A stretch of DNA of 64,000 bases. Source: Acanthosepion pharaonis. Its lineage: Eukaryota; Mollusca; Cephalopoda; Sepiida; Sepiidae. The notes under the pieces are model-generated. The model saw only the letters and a program-made list of their open reading frames with translations. It was not told the DNA's origin and did not search any database. Shown piece by piece: positions 25,090-35,580 of this stretch. The stretch lies in assembly GCA_903632075.3 (NCBI GenBank), contig CAHIKZ030000125.1, forward strand, positions 2,466,001 through 2,530,000, in the 5' to 3' direction. Within the stretch, counting starts at the first letter, position 1; the number at the start of each line of letters is the position of its first letter. Position numbers and translations under genes: made by a program.

Positions 25090-26855
25090 TTTACCATAGC
25101 CTTAAACAATATAAGTAAATATATTAATGCGGTTTGTGAACGAGTTTGTGAGGATTGCCTCAGGAAGTTAAAACTTGATAACTGATTTATATTCCGATCT
25201 CCGGTTTTCGCGTCTATTTTATCCGTACATTTTTTCTTTTCTTCTAAGCAAGACAGAAACCTTATAATTAAATCCGTGTGAATGTTTTATGCAATTGTGC
25301 TTATGTGATTTTTAAAACAATAAAAACGCTGCCAGATTTCCTTACTTGAACGTGTCGTATAACAAGATGCTTGGGACCGATTTCTGTTATGTTCTATTAT
25401 TTCAATTGTCTCTTTGCAACTGGTCTCGGTTTACCTACTGCCCACTGTATTTTTGCCTTTAACACTTTTATTTACCTTCCTTTCGTTTCTGCTTTATAAT
25501 ACTTTGTTTATAATTTTCTCGATTGCATTCATTTTTCTTGTATCTTTTATCGAATGTCTCTTTCTTTTAAGAATAATTTAAATTCCAGTTTCTGTTTTTT
25601 TTTATTTAATGTCGACTTTCATTCTCATTAGAATTTATGTTAATTTAATTTTTAACCTTAATTATTCTTCTGTCAGGATTTTATATTTTTAACTCATACT
25701 TTTTTCACCCTTGGGTTTGTTCAATTTTCGTATACTTTTTCCTTTACTTTGACTTCAACTTTTGTGCAATTTCTCTATTTTGTTCACCTTTCTTTCTGAT
25801 TTAATGCAAATTTCTGTTGTATTTTGTGTCCCTTATTTTCTCAATTTCTCCTTTTCGTTCGATTGCCACTTTTCTTTATCGAATTTTATCTTGTATTATT
25901 TCCTATTTTTCTTATTGTTCATCCACTTCAATTTTTGTGCAATTTGTCTATATGTTTTTAGATTATCCTCCCGATTCTGTGTCATATTCCCTTTCCTTTC
26001 TTTTCTTTCATTCTCATCTCCCTTTCAATCACATTAAAGTTAATTTTGTGTTTCTTCATCTTTTTCCATAATTATTTTACATTTTTTTATTTCGTATTTT
26101 AATTTTTTTCTTCTGTTTTATAATATTTATTGTTTGATTTATTATGTTATTTGCTAAGATGTTGTTGCTTCTGCAATAATTGTTGCTTTTTACAATTTAT
26201 TTTTTCAGCTTTTAATTTCCCTTTCCTTCACAAATTCGTATAACTTGCTACGTCTATTCTCCTCATCTTCCCCAGAAATCCCGCCTAGAAATCCCGAAAG
26301 CAATATAATTACGTCAAGCGTAATTCAGTGATTAATTCTTCATTTTGCCAGGAATACAAATTAAAAATTTTGCCAAACGCCACATCTCGGAAGCAAGATA
26401 GAGACAGATTAGCGCCAGGACCAAAGTGGATCAAGCGAACGTAATGCCATGTGTCAGAACAAATCAAGTCGACAAAATGGCGCATGAAAAAGACAAAGCA
26501 ATCTGTTCGGTTTTAACTACGTTAAAGATTACAAATTTGTTTTTGTTTGAAAATATGATTTATTATTTATCACAATTTTTAAAGTCACTTGCACACTCTG
26601 CAGTGTATCACGCTTTTTTCACACTAATTTTAATTAATTTTGCTTTTCTAATTATCAGTCAACAATTGATTTATAAAAAAGCAGGTTACGTTGTCTATTA
26701 TTTAATTATTTATCACTAATTGATATATGATTTGGGCAATGTTAACAAAATGAAACACAAATATACGTATGTTCTATTATTAAGTTTCACAATATGAATG
26801 TATTCAATAATATTTAGAATACTGAATATCAGAATATATACACTTGAATAACTGT
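25090..26855. other. T-rich intergenic DNA, no gene recognised
   Basis: The segment 25,430-26,240 is strongly pyrimidine-biased on the plus strand, giving Phe/Leu/Ser-rich frames that are composition artefacts. No motif seen. Confidence 0.5.
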
Positions 26856-26859
26856 TCTC

Positions 26860-26860
<1 letters not shown>

Positions 26861-26908
<48 letters not shown>
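26861..26908. repeat. (TA)n microsatellite
   Basis: TA repeat with one phase shift (TATTAT) near 26,880. Confidence 0.95.
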
Positions 26909-26909
<1 letters not shown>

Positions 26910-27455
26910 ATAAGACTCATACAGCAATCGCTATCACTTGACTTAAAATAATTTTGCCCCACCTTGACTTTGAAGGAGTGCCCTTTGCCGTGCTGATGTT
27001 GCTACATGCCTTAGTTCTTGCCTATCTCACACTGCGATTTTTTTCTAAGCACTATACTAAACATTAAATCTGTTACGAAAAAAAAAAACTAAACAAAATG
27101 AACACAAAACAATCAGCTTTAAAAAAGAACTCGTAACTGGAAAAACCGAATGAAAAAAGAATGTTCACAACAAATACTAAAATGCTAGTTAACATTCGTG
27201 TAAGTCACTTCATAACTCACACGCTGGCCAATAGAATCTTCCTGATTATTCGTAGCAACCAGCTATTGTCTCACACTCTGGCCAGCACAAAATGGCCGTA
27301 AACTATTGAAAACTGCCTTAGAAGCATGAAAAATCGATTATTTCCACTATCGATGGGAGTTGGGAAATGCAGCGTCGGTCTTGGCCTTCCTACTAACTTG
27401 GAGCATGTGCATGTAAATTTTCGTGAAAATCTGTCGAAAATTGCGGCCGTGCATC

Positions 27456-27460
<5 letters not shown>

Positions 27461-27540
<80 letters not shown>

Positions 27541-27544
27541 CACA
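27461..27544. repeat. (CA)n microsatellite
   Basis: About 84 bases of CA repeat with one interruption (CAAACA). Confidence 0.95.
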
Positions 27545-27622
27545 GATCCTCCCATTTTAGATAGTCTTACTCTGTCCTGTCCTGTACATTCAGTTCTACC
27601 TGGATTCTATCCTCTTGGAATT

Positions 27623-27631
<9 letters not shown>

Positions 27632-27680
<49 letters not shown>
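27632..27680. repeat. (TA)n microsatellite bordering the palindrome
   Basis: Pure TA repeat that directly abuts the outer end of the left palindrome arm at 27,680. Confidence 0.95.
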
Positions 27681-27684
<4 letters not shown>

Positions 27685-27715
27685 TTTCTTCGAAAATTAT
27701 AACATGAATATGTTA

Positions 27716-27784
27716 TAAAATCACTAAGCAAAAACGTGCCATTTTGTTTCAACACCTCTGGTGTCTTATCAAGTGATGATGTTG
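27716..27784 (-). ncRNA. Hammerhead-ribozyme-like motif, left palindrome arm
   Basis: On the minus strand: stem I strand ATCAC, core TTGATAA, stem II ACACC-AGA-GGTGT closed by a G-T pair, core GAAA, stem III CAAAA/TTTTG, then CTTA before the stem I partner GTGAT. It is the same as the right-arm motif except that two extra bases lie before the cleavage position. The extra bases should disrupt the active site. Confidence 0.6.
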
Positions 27785-28025
27785 AATGTAGAATAATGGG
27801 TCTTAAGAGACTCAAATCAATTAACCACCTCTCGCAAGGAGAAACGCTGTTACATAAGCTGGAATGACCAACCAAAATACAAGTATACCACGAAGAAAAG
27901 GGATTAGTTCGTCCAATTCTCGTATACTTGTATTTTGATTGGTCATTCTAGCTTATGTAAGAGCGTTCCCCCTTGCGAGGTGGGGTTAATTGATTTGAAC
28001 CTTTTAAAACCCTTTATTCTTCATT

Positions 28026-28091
28026 CAAAATCATCACTTGATAAGACACCAGAGGTGTTGAAACAAAATGGCAATTTTTGTAGTGATTTTG
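28026..28091 (+). ncRNA. Hammerhead-ribozyme-like motif, right palindrome arm
   Basis: Every element of a hammerhead is in order: stem I strand CAAAATC-ATC-AC (28,026-28,037, ATC bulged); core TTGATAA (28,038-28,044); stem II G-ACACC, loop AGA, GGTGT-T (28,045-28,059); core GAAA (28,060-28,063); stem III CAAAA / TTTTG with a 7-base loop (28,064-28,080); cleavage dinucleotide TA (28,081-28,082); stem I partner GTGATTTTG (28,083-28,091). The canonical core is CTGATGA, so positions 3 and 8 are changed (C to U, G to A). These two bases pair in the active hammerhead fold, so the change keeps a Watson-Crick pair. Self-cleaving hammerheads are known in Penelope-like retroelements. Activity of this variant is unproven. 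Confidence 0.65.
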
Positions 28092-28214
28092 TAAAATATT
28101 TATGTTATAATTTTCAAATGAATAATTATATTCGCTCTACTCTGTATTGAGCACTTTTTTAAATAATAGTAATTATTGGTTATTGGAATTTATTCCGTAT
28201 ACACCAATCCTATA

Positions 28215-28216
<2 letters not shown>

Positions 28217-28271
<55 letters not shown>
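28217..28271. repeat. (TA)n microsatellite
   Basis: Pure TA repeat, 87 bp beyond the right palindrome arm. Confidence 0.95.
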
Positions 28272-28274
<3 letters not shown>

Positions 28275-28279
28275 TGTAT

Positions 28280-29140
28280 TTGTCTGTCTGCGAGTGTCTG
28301 TGAGTTGAGATGATTATCTAATCATTTCATGCAGAGCAAGTCTAAAATGCCACTAAGTTACAAGGAGTTACTGCGATTTAACGTAAACAAAAAGACGTTA
28401 ATTAGTAGAAAGACAATAAACGATCAAGAATCAGGAAGAAAAAAGATCGTGATTGACGATGCATTTTAGTTATTAACAAGCGTTTTTGGAAAAGAAAAGC
28501 GAGACAAAAAGAGAAACTACTAGAATTAAAATTACAAAAATATCTAAACCTTACAATATTAAATCGATAAGGCGTAGTTGGCAAATAATCATTTCTTGTC
28601 CCAAAATCTATATTCGGTCTGAGACATTAATGTCAGCACAAGCTCACATGTTCAGTCCGTTTTCTTGCCAGCCTCTTCTATAGAACCACATTTCTATTCC
28701 TTCAAGTCTACTCTTCATCTGAGAGGATATTTTCATTATTCACTGCCATGTAGGACGGATATGATCTAAGTCTTTCTTCGCTTCCTAAAACCCTGGTTAG
28801 CTGTTTCAATTATATATATGTAGTTTGGCTATTCATGCAATTGACAAAAGCCGAAATAAAAAATACCCGACCGATTTGATGTGAAACAGAGACACTCAAC
28901 CTTATGTCATCAGGACTCGTTACGATGAAAGGCTATATATTAACACACTATATAAGCGATATAAAGATTAAGGACGACCAATGAAGAGATTTCTACATTA
29001 ATCTGAAGTAGCCAACAAATTCCCTTACTTCCAAAAGGAAATCAACTCAACCTTTGAAAAAGAACGAATTCTACAACTTGATTTCTCTTCACAAACCGAT
29101 GCCCATTACCAACAACTCGCCCGAACGCCAACACAGATAC
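28280..29140. other. AT-rich stretch, no gene recognised
   Basis: No motif recognised; Lys/Arg/Ile-rich short frames only. Confidence 0.5.
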
Positions 29141-29145
29141 ACGTT

Positions 29146-29153
29146 CACACACA

Positions 29154-29184
<31 letters not shown>

Positions 29185-29200
29185 GTGCACACACACACAC
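29146..29200. repeat. (CA)n-(CG)n-(CA)n microsatellite
   Basis: CA tract, a GCGCGC block at about 29,171-29,186, then CA again. The alternating purine/pyrimidine run with a CG core could adopt Z-DNA. Confidence 0.95.
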
Positions 29201-29386
29201 TTGGGAACGTATGAATCCATCTATTCTCCCTCCAGCTTCCGGCTGAATAGCAGAAAGGACTAGGTTCTATAGTCTTAGTTGGAAATCAGCCTAGCGCAGA
29301 TGGAATTGGCAAGCTACTGCGTGTAGAACTTGAAAAGCCTTGAGCTATCAGGGTAGAGTAATCTAATGAAATTAACATGAGACAGT

Positions 29387-29390
<4 letters not shown>

Positions 29391-29448
<58 letters not shown>
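29391..29448. repeat. (TA)n microsatellite
   Basis: Pure TA repeat. Confidence 0.95.
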
Positions 29449-29450
<2 letters not shown>

Positions 29451-29595
29451 CACGCACAGAGACACAGGCACATATATATTATTCACTCCATTGTGTTCTC
29501 TTAATCCCTGAAGAGATTTTTCACCATTTATTGGCATATAAGAAGACAGATATTACACAGGTGTTTATCACTCTTTTTTGTTTCTGTCTATATTT

Positions 29596-29805
29596 CTGAT
29601 ATGATGTATTATGTACACTATTTACATTTTGCGGATTATTCTCCTCGTCTTTGTCGCCATATTTATTACAACGTTTCGGCCGTCGTACGCTTCAGCATTC
29701 TTCAGGTGGTTGGAATGTGGAACTGAACATTTTATTTAGCTCACTGGTGTAGACTGTTCTAGTTCCATGTGCCACGTTTAATCGATGTCAGTTCTCAGTT
29801 ATCTC
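29596..29805 (-). repeat. Penelope-like tail, copy B (best preserved)
   Basis: Minus strand: CTGAAGAATGCTGAAGCG then ACGACGGCCGAAACGTTG, TAATAAATATGGCGAC and AAAGACGAGGAG. CTGAAGA fits the CUGANGA hammerhead consensus, GCTG/CGGC could form stem II, and GAAAC follows. A cleavage site and stem I are not apparent. Related copies lie at 24.69-24.88 and 30.03-30.13 kb, all on the minus strand. Assignment to PLE ends is inference from this motif pattern. Confidence 0.6.
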
Positions 29806-30029
29806 CTGTTAATTCCCCTCTCCAAGTTCTTCACTGCCTTAACCGGATATTGAACTCACACTCTTTGGGTCCTGTCACTGGATCTATCAATATATTCGGT
29901 TTTATTATTTACTTTAGTTTATAATCGGCATTATATAACCCTTCAGCACGCATATTTTTGAATCTATCTTTCTCCATTTATTGTTCATTGGCTTCTATAG
30001 ACGTCTCGACTTTTGTTTTATTTTTAATA

Positions 30030-30130
30030 TGACGATTAGGAAAATTGCCTTCGTCTTTTTATTGTTATCACAATGTTATAGCTGTTGTACCCTCTGACCT
30101 CCATTAAGTCGATGTCAATGCGGTTAAACT
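30030..30130 (-). repeat. Penelope-like tail, degenerate copy C
   Basis: Minus strand GAGGTCAGAGGGTACAACAG, then TATAACATTGTGATAACAAT and AAAGACGAAGGCAAT, aligns in order with copy B (TGCTGAAGCGTACGACGGCC, GAAACGTTGTAATAA, AAAGACGAGGAGAAT). Core bases are lost. Confidence 0.5.
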
Positions 30131-30307
30131 ACATGGAATTACACACTAAAGCCTTTATTTAATATGCGAATATAGACTATCATCATTCCACTGCCCTAGT
30201 GTGTATATTTTAGCTCTATCTCTGATATTGAGCGCTTTCTAATAAGTACCGCGCATATAATATATAAATAATTATACATATATATATTTATTTATATACA
30301 CACTTTT

Positions 30308-30399
<92 letters not shown>

Positions 30400-30405
30400 C
30401 TAGTT

Positions 30406-30455
<50 letters not shown>
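30308..30455. repeat. (CA)n and two (TA)n microsatellites
   Basis: CA at 30,308-30,333, TA at 30,340-30,396, TA at 30,409-30,455, with a 12-base TTGTCTAGTTCT break between the two TA tracts. Confidence 0.95.
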
Positions 30456-30456
<1 letters not shown>

Positions 30457-30694
30457 CTGTTTAGTTATTGCTCGCTATTTTACCATTGAGTTCAAGTACA
30501 AATTGCTCTGTCCAGGTGTTGAACTCATGATTATTATGTGAGAAAATTTCCCGACCTAACGCTTTACAGCATGAGACTCTTTGCCGTGTCAATATTCCGT
30601 CTATATTCATATCGTCAAGATATTATTTTCTTGCATTTCTGTGACATTCATTCTACTGAACGTTTCCTCATAATGTTGTGACTAGGCATCAACG

Positions 30695-31420
30695 GAAAAT
30701 TTGATTCATTACGAGAACACTATAAGAAGACAGAATGCATGGTCATCAATAAAAGGATAAGCCCGAAATGCGATTTGCAGGAAGGGAACACTAATATAAA
30801 GCGGGTGCAGAAGTTGAAATATCTGGGAAGTATTTTGACAGAGGGCGGTAAGTGCCACACTGGGATCTGTAGACGTATTGGGATGGCCAAGTACGCATTT
30901 CAAAACCTGGGCAGGGTATTGAGAGACAAGGATGATCACTTTGGTAATAAAGAAACGCATACTGAGCTGTTACGTGAAATCTGTCCTCATTTACGTCAGC
31001 AAATGTTGGACGGTCTCCTCAAAGATGAAGAAGATACTCGAGACGACGGGGATGTGGTTCTACAGAAGGATGTTGAGGCTATCACGGACTGGGCATGTGA
31101 GAAAGGATGAGGTTTTGGAGAGGATGCAAACAAGGAGAAGTCTTATATTTAGCATCAGGAAGAGACATTTGTAGTTTCTGGGACACGTAATCGAAAGAAG
31201 GGCTTGGAGAATCTGATACACACAGGACAAATAGAGGGAAACAGAGACTAGGGAAAGTAATACTTGACATATCTGGCGGTCTTGAGCAAGTGGATGATAG
31301 AACGCGGTCTGGGGATGTGGCAGATGGATGAAACTTTTTGAGAGCTACAAGGGATAGAGGCAGTGGAAAGCCATGATCGCATACGTGATCGCATACAGCA
31401 CATAAAATGAAGAATCGCTT
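30695..31420 (+). pseudogene. RTE-like LINE, 3' part of reverse transcriptase
   Basis: Readable in order on the plus strand with frameshifts: YKKTECMVINKR near 30,722; VQKLKYLGSILTEGGKC near 30,807; RRIGMAKYAFQNLGRVLRDK near 30,870; KKRILSCYVKSVLIYVSKCW near 30,951; SSKMKKILETTGMWFYRRML near 31,015; VLERMQTRRSLIFSIRKRHL near 31,115; then GLENL and a RATRDRG-like end near 31,345. This is the thumb and C-terminal region of an RTE-type retrotransposon reverse transcriptase. The catalytic YADD region and the endonuclease are absent, as expected for 5'-truncated insertion. The frame changes at about 30,940 show inactivation. Confidence 0.85.
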
Positions 31421-32189
31421 ATATCAGGAGGGTTGGCGTTAAATTCTCCATTTCAATTACTATTGGATCCACATTAGTCAGTTAAGTGTTTTGTCTATTA
31501 TGATCAGTCACGTGTCATTCTTCGAGGATCTTTGCAGCCAGATATTCTGGATGGTGCTTTTTATTGATTTTATTAATCGTTTCTTCATTCCGGTACGATA
31601 CAGGACACTATTTATATTTGGTTCTATAAAGTTTGGCTAAATTGATACGCTTACATTTTAATATTAGACAAAGTCAGCGCCAGCTAACTTTATAAAATCG
31701 GCATTATTTTTTCTCTATCAATCTACATAACATTGTCTTTTATAACATTTTTCTTCACGAGATTTAAAATGTAATGTTATTCCCTTAACTGTAACTCATG
31801 ATGTCTATTGTCGTCATCTATGGAACTGTGCTTCATGAAGATGTCCATGAGTAAATAACCACCATTTTTTCTGTATGAAATAACGAGAATCTTTAGGTCT
31901 GCAAAAATTTGCTAACATATAAATCCTCATTTTGTGGAGTTAGTAAAATTATTATTTCGATTATCAAAGTCTCTAAATGTGATGCTTCATCAAGATAATG
32001 CGATAAAGGAAGGGGAAACAGCCATTTATATGAACAGATCTTGACCGTTGAAAAACATTCTTATCGCTATATATTTTACAGTAGTATTAAATGCCAGTCA
32101 CTTCAAAATCAAGCACTGCAGTAATCTATGTGAGAAATGTTTTAAGAGGAGGCGCGAAATCCCAGGCATGAAACTAGAGCCACACGGGA

Positions 32190-32328
32190 ACAACTAGAGA
32201 AGCAATGTTTAAGATAGTTAAATCTCATTAGAAACAAGGAAAAGATTACTTATCAGCAAGGTAATATCTGTTCTTCTATATGGTAGCGAAAGCACAGCAA
32301 TCTCATGACATTTAGAAAACACTCGAGG
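32190..32328 (+). pseudogene. RTE-like LINE fragment
   Basis: Frame reads LETRKRLLISKVISVLLYGS and then ESTAIS followed by a stop. The RTE family has KKRLL--Y--SVLLYG-E-WT at this point. It is cut off at about 32,328 where the leader of the composite repeat begins (AAGTCAAGTTTCGGCAGCGA). Confidence 0.75.
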
Positions 32329-32490
32329 CAAGTCAAGTTTCGGCAGCGAGATTCCTCTATAACATCATTGATCTCCACAACTACATGCACCTTCTTGCTT
32401 TAATTTATGTCATGATTTGACATTTGCATTCTAACAGATAAGCAGAGTGTTAAGAGATAGAAAACCTTCGTTAGAAACAAAGAAAACACT
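32329..32490 (+). repeat. Composite LTR/RTE repeat, partial copy (leader plus RT fragment)
   Basis: Begins AAGTCAAGTTTCGGCAGCGA and continues with CTCCACAACTACATGCAC, ATTTATGTCATGATT, AGATAAGCAGAGTGTTAAGA. It parallels 32,740-32,905 over its full length. The last part encodes RTE-like RT sequence (QISRVLRD-type). It ends exactly where the LTR-like unit of the next copy begins (32,491). Confidence 0.85.
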
Positions 32491-32760
32491 TTCGGATAAC
32501 ACTCGTACTAATCGTACTTGCCCGATAATATTCGCTCGAATAGTAATCCGTATAGTGACCTGAATAGAGAAATAGTATAATCAACGGAATATCGGCACAT
32601 ATAGTATAGAGGATAGACTAGAATTAAAGATCAATCTATATGTCACAACTTCCTATATAGGCGTTTCATATATGATCCCGTGATCCCCTTAAATCAATAA
32701 TGGGATCGTCTGTGTTTGCTCACTGGTGATCTATGTTTAAAGTCAAGTTTCGGCAGCGAC
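32491..32760 (+). repeat. LTR-like unit, copy 1, with possible primer-binding site
   Basis: 270 bp matching 35,309-35,578 with no net insertion or deletion (constant offset 2,818). Shared landmarks: TTCGGATAACACTCG, CCGATAATATTCGCTCGAA, GTATAGAGGATAGACTAGAA, TCACAACTTCCTATATAG, AATCAATAATGGGATCGTCT. It ends in AAGTCAAGTTTCGGCAGCGA; in copy 2 the corresponding TTTGGCAGCGAG could be an LTR-retroelement primer-binding site beginning TGG. The 5' end is truncated relative to copy 2. Confidence 0.75.
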
Positions 32761-33190
32761 ACTTTATTCCTATACAACACCATTACTCTTCACAATTACA
32801 TGCATCTTCTTTCTCTGATTTATGTCATGATTCGACCTTAGCATTCCAAAAGATAAGCAGAGTGTTAAGAGGTAGAAAACTTTTGTCAGAAACAAAGAAA
32901 AGAGTACTGAACAATTACGCGAAAACTGTCATCCTGTACGCTAGCGAGGAAGCAAAAATGTGGTTGTACAGAACAACGCTAGAAATACCATGGACTAAAT
33001 ATGAGTTTTACAGAAATATTCCTCAGAGATGAATAACATGGCGTAGCATATGTGGTTCTATAGAAAGATGCCATGATCGAAACGTAACCAAACGAAAATC
33101 TTAAGAAAAACGGTAAAATGCACACGTAGTTGGAATTTTTGCTACCCACATTTGATACACACAGAACACAGTGAAAGCTAGAATGAAACA
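32761..33190 (+). pseudogene. RTE-like RT fragment joined to LTR-like leader (composite copy 1)
   Basis: After a 60-bp leader (TACATGCATCTTCTTTCTCT), RTE-like coding starts abruptly: LAFQKISRVLRGRKLLSETK, KRVLNNYAKTVILYASE, then KMWLYRTTLEIPWTK. Compared with the 30.7 kb copy, the Trp/Ser-rich segment between ILYASE and KMWLYR is shortened. Later sequence (about 33,040-33,190) is a degenerate tail including TTGATACACACAGAACACAG. The frame is broken after IPQR. Confidence 0.8.
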
Positions 33191-33414
33191 TTGAGTCATC
33201 TACCTTAAGGACTTGTGTAAATGAATTTCAGAATTTCATAATACAGACAGGGAATAATATGAAAGGGACATTTATTGCTTACAGATACAAATGAATGACA
33301 TGGACTGACATGATTGCCCACCTCCTGAAGATAAATGCACACCACCAAAAGAATAAATAAACCTTTGATGAACTTGAAACCCTCCTGTATGTTGTACAAT
33401 ATACTGTGCTTCCA

Positions 33415-33540
33415 AAAGGTATTGATGGCGCAGTGGATAACGACTCAGTGTGGAACCTTGCAGTGTTAGGTTCGTTTCATTCGCTTACGCCTAAATATAT
33501 TCGCAAAAATATAAATTTATGTCCTCCCTCCAGTAATGAA
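33415..33540 (+). mobile_element. Probable tRNA-derived SINE
   Basis: TTGATGGCGCAGTGGATAAC is A-box-like (TGGCGCAGTGG) and TGTTAGGTTCGTTTCATTC 45 bases later is B-box-like (GGTTCGTTTCA). It is followed by an AT-rich body ending near CCCTCCAGTAATGAATTAAA. Not a functional tRNA by arm pairing. Confidence 0.55.
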
Positions 33541-33619
33541 TTAAACAGTAGAATATGGATGTGGAAAAATCATTGTTATTCTCAACAACATTGTTGATGC
33601 AATATTCCGTCAGAAAAAT

Positions 33620-34219
33620 AAAAATAATAATTCTTACAATCCAAAGTAATTTTCTATTTAAATTAATCACAAATGATTGATAAACCCTGAAAAAATCCCT
33701 AATAAATCAATCATTTCCTACACCCAGTGTCAAAATAACACAGCCCATCAAATAACACTAAATTAATCCTGGAATTTATATCCCGTTGAAATGGCACAAT
33801 ATTCCATCTTTTATGGACAGTATATGCAATATATCCAGCATCGGTTATCGTTACAAGGAATGAATGATGACTTTCTTTGATTTCCGAATTTAGCAAAATC
33901 TAGTCACACCCATCCTTTGTTAATCATGAAAAACATGGCTGAATAAAAATGAGTCTTTGAAATATTTTTCACCGTTCGCGGTTTTTCGGTAACACAATCA
34001 ATTTCTGATCACGCCACTTTTCGGCAACTAAACTCATTTCTGCATCTAGCCACTACAATCACCTGAAAAGTGACATTAAAAACTCAACTGGTCCAAGTCA
34101 AAACGCTACAGCAGACAGGAATTCGTGGGAATTGTCTGAATTTTGACAAAATCATGTATATATATTTAATAACTGTTAAGTCCTAATTAAAACTGATGGC
34201 CAATCCCCTCAATCCATAA

Positions 34220-34291
<72 letters not shown>

Positions 34292-35150
34292 TGCGCACTA
34301 TAAACCCGTAATTTTCCTGAAAGTTTAAAATTCATACATTTTTAGGCTTGAACGGAAACAAATGTATGATGTCTAAATCTAATTATCTGATATTGTAAGG
34401 TAAGCGATTTTGTTAAGATTTGGGGTAGCTTTGTCAAAAAAATAATGAAATCATTTACGTGTTATAAAATATGTCCAGAATGATGTCCAGTAAAGGCCAT
34501 ATTTGACTATGTTAAACCTACTAGTATTGCTCAAAAGCAGAGGTGGCATTATACACGATTTATATGAAAAACTTAAATTTTTCAAAAAATATATCAAAAT
34601 TCACACGGTATATGATGTAGACTTATAGACGAGTATATACGCTAAAATATAACTAAAATAACAATTTCATGAGACTAGCAAAAATAATTAATGGGAATTC
34701 TATATTAATAAAAAGATACTAAATAGAAACTATTAATACCTAAAATTCTGTTATCTGGTCAACACTAAAATAAGCAATCCTTTATTTCGTTATCTAATTT
34801 ATACCATTTGAATTAAATGAAATTTCATAAATTAATAACCAATATATTTTTGTGGCATTTACATTCATTGTAGCTAGGAGTAATATTGAATATTAAACCT
34901 AGTAATGCATTTTAAGCGTACCGAATATTAAATCTCATAAAGCATGTAAAGTGTGCATTCTAGTAACCGGGTTAAACATAGTATCGACATTAAACATAAT
35001 TGGAGTTATAAGAAACTTTCTCAGAAAGTTGTTTTTTTAATAAGCAGGTGAATTCAACGTTATCATTTGTAGCTACTGATATGCACAGAGTTCAGTGATC
35101 AATTGATGATGCTATAATGAAAGAAATAAACGATCAACTTTTTTACGATC
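33620..35150. other. AT-rich stretch with one microsatellite, no gene recognised
   Basis: (TA)n at 34,222-34,286 is the only clear feature. No domain or tRNA recognised elsewhere. Confidence 0.6.
34222..34286. repeat. (AT)n microsatellite
   Basis: About 65 bases of pure AT repeat. Confidence 0.95.
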
Positions 35151-35281
35151 TTCTTTTATACACCATTATCAGTCAGAGACTGGATGACAATGTTTTTTGA
35201 TGTCAAAGAATAGTCGTTATCACGTTCGTAGTGCTCGTTGTAGTAAAGATTTTGTAATCGCAGATAAAACTATAGTAACGT

Positions 35282-35580
35282 TGTTGAACAATACTGGTGT
35301 CAAACGCCTTCGGATAACACTCGCAGCAATCGTACTTGACCGATAATATTCGCTCGAAGAGTAATCCGTATAATGATCTGAATAGAGAAAAAGTATAGCC
35401 AACGGAATAGCGGCCCATATTGTATAGAGGATAGACTAGAAGTAACGATAAATCTAGACGTCACAACTTCCTATATAGACATTTCATGTATAGTCCAGTG
35501 ATCCCCTTAAATCAATAATGGGATCGTCTGTGTTTGCTCAATTGCGAGCTATATTCAAAGCCAAGTTTTGGCAGCGAGAG
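35282..35580 (+). repeat. LTR-like unit, copy 2
   Basis: Longer than copy 1 at its 5' end: it may begin TGTTGAACAATACTGG at 35,282, the TG start expected of an LTR. It then parallels copy 1 from TTCGGATAACACTCG (35,309) to GGCAGCGAGAG (35,580). An LTR nature is inferred from the TG start, the 270-300-bp length and the TTTGGCAGCGAG string after its end. No paired LTR at a plausible full-element distance with intact gag-pol lies between. Confidence 0.65.

Larger units (their letters stand above)
27680..28130. repeat. Large palindrome: 209-bp inverted arms, 33-base spacer
   Basis: The left arm (27,680-27,888) is the imperfect reverse complement of the right arm (27,922-28,130). Inner ends carry GTATAC on both sides; outer ends carry AATAATTATA and its complement. 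Long identical runs include TTGATAAGACACC and AGAGGTGTTGAAAC. As a result the same peptide, TSSLDKTPEVLKQNG or KSSLDKTPEVLKQNG, can be read outward on both strands; I regard it as a by-product of the ribozyme-like sequence, not a protein. The structure suits a head-to-head pair of PLE ends, which are known to occur in inverted arrangement. Flanked by (TA)n at 27,632-27,680 and 28,217-28,271. Confidence 0.93.

Noticed and set aside
25430..26070. Phe/Leu/Ser-rich frames that look like membrane proteins
   Set aside because: They come from a pyrimidine-rich strand. Both overlapping frames look hydrophobic, which is a composition effect.
27567..28150. Near-identical small proteins on opposite strands (SLDKTPEVLKQNG)
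   Set aside because: They arise because the locus is a palindrome, and the shared peptide coincides with the hammerhead core. Start codons differ in context and no domain is known.
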